Origin: JAVBKP01 sp031553975
GTDB lineage: Bacteria; Bacillota; Clostridia; Peptostreptococcales; Anaerovoracaceae
Assembly (NCBI GenBank): GCA_031553975.1
Contig: JAVBKP010000047.1
Coordinates: 1-6,574 of the forward strand
Direction: 5' to 3'
DNA: 6,574 bases
Shown here: piece after piece, positions 5,484 through 6,574 of the stretch
How the letters are laid out: every line of letters starts with the position of its first letter
Position numbering within the stretch: position 1 is the first letter of the stretch
Position numbers and translations under genes: made by a program
Notes under the pieces: model-generated
Told to the model about the DNA's origin: nothing
Databases searched by the model: none
What the model saw: only the letters and a program-made list of their open reading frames with translations

Positions 5484-5490
5484 CCCCCCT
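5484..5490 (-). promoter_or_regulatory. G-run ribosome binding site of the HipA-like gene
   Basis: AGGGGGG on the minus strand, 7 bases before the ATG at 5476. It is unusual because the core is a run of six G rather than GGAGG. A fuller AGGAGG lies further upstream (5514-5509) but has no ATG, GTG or TTG within reach. The site supports the start at 5476 over Met6. Confidence 0.55.
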
Positions 5491-5494
5491 ATTA

Positions 5495-5509
5495 GCGATT
5501 TGTAATCGC
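5495..5509. repeat. Perfect inverted repeat in the HipA-like gene leader
   Basis: GCGATT-TGT-AATCGC, a perfect 6-bp dyad with a 3-base centre, sits between an unused AGGAGG and the real ribosome binding site, 18 bases before the start codon. Its size suits a binding site for a small dimeric regulator; a 3-base RNA loop is also possible but tight. No cognate regulator gene is in the window. Confidence 0.45.
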
Positions 5510-5546
5510 CTCCTATTCTATCAAGGCGTTCATTGACTTTCTTTCT

Positions 5547-5552
5547 ATTATA
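5547..5552 (-). promoter_or_regulatory. Possible -10 box of the HipA-like gene
   Basis: A perfect TATAAT on the minus strand lies 70 bases before the start codon, just past the terminator of the upstream transporter gene. No convincing -35 box is found at 16-18 bases; the best is TGTCTT, which lies in the terminator. The promoter is either weak, regulated by an activator, or elsewhere. Confidence 0.35.
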
Positions 5553-5560
5553 AGTGAATT

Positions 5561-5591
5561 GTATAGAAAAAGACAGCCTTTGTTGGCTGCC
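5561..5591 (-). terminator. Intrinsic terminator after the cystine transporter gene
   Basis: Read on the minus strand, GGCAGCC (5591-5585) and GGCTGTC (5578-5572) form a 7-bp stem with one G-U pair and a 6-base loop. TTTTTCTATAC follows directly (5571-5561). It lies 24 bases after the stop codon and is a typical rho-independent terminator. Confidence 0.85.
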
Positions 5592-5615
5592 TCATCGGAT
5601 ACTATTGTGAAAATA

Positions 5616-6574
5616 TTATTTAGCGATTTCTTTTGCGTTGTATACATCCATATCAATGGATTTGTTTAGTTTTCCAGCAATCACAGAGGATAACATAGAA
5701 TCACTCACGTTTAGTGCTGTTCTGGCCATGTCGATCAGAGGCTCTACTGAGATTAGTATTCCTACTAGACCAACTGGAAGGCCCAAGGCTGGAAGTACTG
5801 CTAGGGCTGCAAATGTTGCCCCTCCGCCTACACCAGCGATACCGATTGAGCTAGCCGTTACAATAACAATCATTGAGATGAACCAAATTGGATCAAGTGG
5901 ATTAATGCCCACTGTCGGCGCAATCATAGTGGCAAGCATAGCTGGATAAATCCCCGCACAACCATTTTGCCCAATGCTAGTTCCAAATGTAGCACCAAGG
6001 TTGGCAAAACTCTCATTGACGCCCATTTTTTTGGTTAATGACTCAATGGTAAGCGGTAAGGTGCCAGCACTTGTTCTTGATGTAAAGGCAAATAGTAATG
6101 CAGGCATTGCTTTTTTAAAGTATTGCAATGGGCTCATGCCAAATACTACTAGAATAACAGCATGGATTACGAACATGACGGCTATGGCAACATAGGAGGC
6201 CAGTACAAATGATCCAAGTTTTGCGATTTCATCAAATGCACTGGTGGCCAGTGTTTTAGCCATAAGTGCGAAGATACCGTAAGGTGTTATTCTAAGTACA
6301 ATATCCACAATGTGCATCACTACATTTCGACTGGAATTCACCATCTTGACAAAGAACTCCCCTGATTCTGGTACTTCTTTTTTTAGCCCAAGTACAGCAA
6401 TACCAAGCAGAGCAGCAAAGAATACCACGGATAAAATAGGCGCACTGCCCTGTCCTGTTAAGGCGGCAAATGGGTTGGTTGGAATAATATCTAGGATTGT
6501 ACTCTGTACAGTTTTCGCCTGATAATCACTTAGCCCAGATTCTAGCTCCGCAGCACGATTAAGCTCCGCTTCGC
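5616..6574 (-). CDS. tcyP: L-cystine symporter, TcyP/YdjN type (N-terminus outside window)
   Basis: A sodium:dicarboxylate-type (SDF/DAACS fold) transporter. The frame is open to the right edge, giving 318 residues of a family of about 460, so about the first 140 residues are missing. Internal GTG at 6428 is not the start, because coding continues upstream with EAELNRAAELESGLSDYQAK, which I recall as typical of Bacillus subtilis TcyP. Other conserved pieces are FAFTSRTSAGTLPL (re-entrant hairpin with the serine-rich tip), SIGQNGCAGIYPAMLATM, GVGGGATFAALAVL and SVEPLIDMARTALNV, the last around the substrate- and cation-binding helix. These match the cystine branch better than the glutamate branch. 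It imports cystine as a cysteine and sulfur source across the cytoplasmic membrane. A strong terminator follows; the promoter is outside the window. Confidence 0.85.
   Translation of the reverse strand, partial: EAELNRAAELESGLSDYQAKTVQSTILDIIPTNPFAALTGQGSAPILSVVFFAALLGIAVLGLKKEVPESGEFFVKMVNSSRNVVMHIVDIVLRITPYGIFALMAKTLATSAFDEIAKLGSFVLASYVAIAVMFVIHAVILVVFGMSPLQYFKKAMPALLFAFTSRTSAGTLPLTIESLTKKMGVNESFANLGATFGTSIGQNGCAGIYPAMLATMIAPTVGINPLDPIWFISMIVIVTASSIGIAGVGGGATFAALAVLPALGLPVGLVGILISVEPLIDMARTALNVSDSMLSSVIAGKLNKSIDMDVYNAKEIAK

Noticed and set aside
5533..5567. Rightward promoter TTGACT with TATAGA between the HipA-like gene and the transporter
   Set aside because: The spacing is 23 bases, too long for sigma-A, and no rightward gene follows.
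6426..6428. GTG as the start of the cystine transporter
   Set aside because: The frame stays open upstream to the window edge and encodes conserved TcyP-like residues, so the GTG is internal and the gene is cut by the window.
1..6574. CRISPR array, tRNA genes, insertion sequences or prophage remnants
   Set aside because: No regularly spaced repeats, tRNA-like cloverleaf with CCA context, transposase frame or flanking direct repeats were seen.

Overview
The window looks like chromosomal DNA from a low-GC Bacillota, most probably an anaerobic clostridium. Non-coding stretches are AT-rich, ribosome binding sites are AGGAG-like, promoters are sigma-A type, and the closest protein families I recognise are clostridial or bacillar. 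The organism assignment is inference. Seven complete or nearly complete genes and one 5'-end fragment fill almost the whole window. No rRNA, tRNA, CRISPR array, transposase or phage gene was seen, and no gene-free stretch reaches 300 bases.

Left part (1-1823): a compact stress-response-like module. A radical SAM enzyme with a reduced C-terminal cysteine region is followed 15 bases later by the start of a small membrane protein whose N-terminus resembles the HsmA/TIGR03987 family. Both read leftward. A divergent MarR-family repressor of the OhrR type reads rightward. It keeps the peroxide-sensing Cys and the two Tyr residues that surround it in OhrR. Between them is a mirror-symmetric regulatory region centred on base 1245. 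It holds two back-to-back sigma-A promoters (TTGACA-17-TACAAT and TTGACT-17-TACAAT), each with an OhrR-like dyad laid over its -10 box. This points to one repressor controlling both itself and the radical SAM/HsmA-like operon. In Clostridioides difficile the MarR-family HsmR and the membrane protein HsmA form a heme-responsive system. The set here may be a relative with a divergent regulator and an added radical SAM enzyme.

Middle part (1830-4199): three leftward genes with 36-42 base gaps that look like one operon. In transcription order they are a four-helix membrane protein with a permuted NlpC/P60 (YiiX-like) cysteine hydrolase domain, a GNAT acetyltransferase, and a 5'-methylthioadenosine/S-adenosylhomocysteine nucleosidase. 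A good promoter lies in front (TTGTCA-17-TATACT). Its -35 box sits in the 3' arm of the terminator hairpin of the preceding gene.

Right part (4322-6574): a stand-alone HipA-like kinase with all the expected catalytic residues but no antitoxin-like partner, preceded by a perfect 6-bp inverted repeat in its leader. Then comes the 3' two thirds of an L-cystine symporter (TcyP/YdjN type), closed by a clear intrinsic terminator and running off the right edge.

The most interesting material is the left module: the combination of genes and the symmetric operator/promoter block that ties them together.
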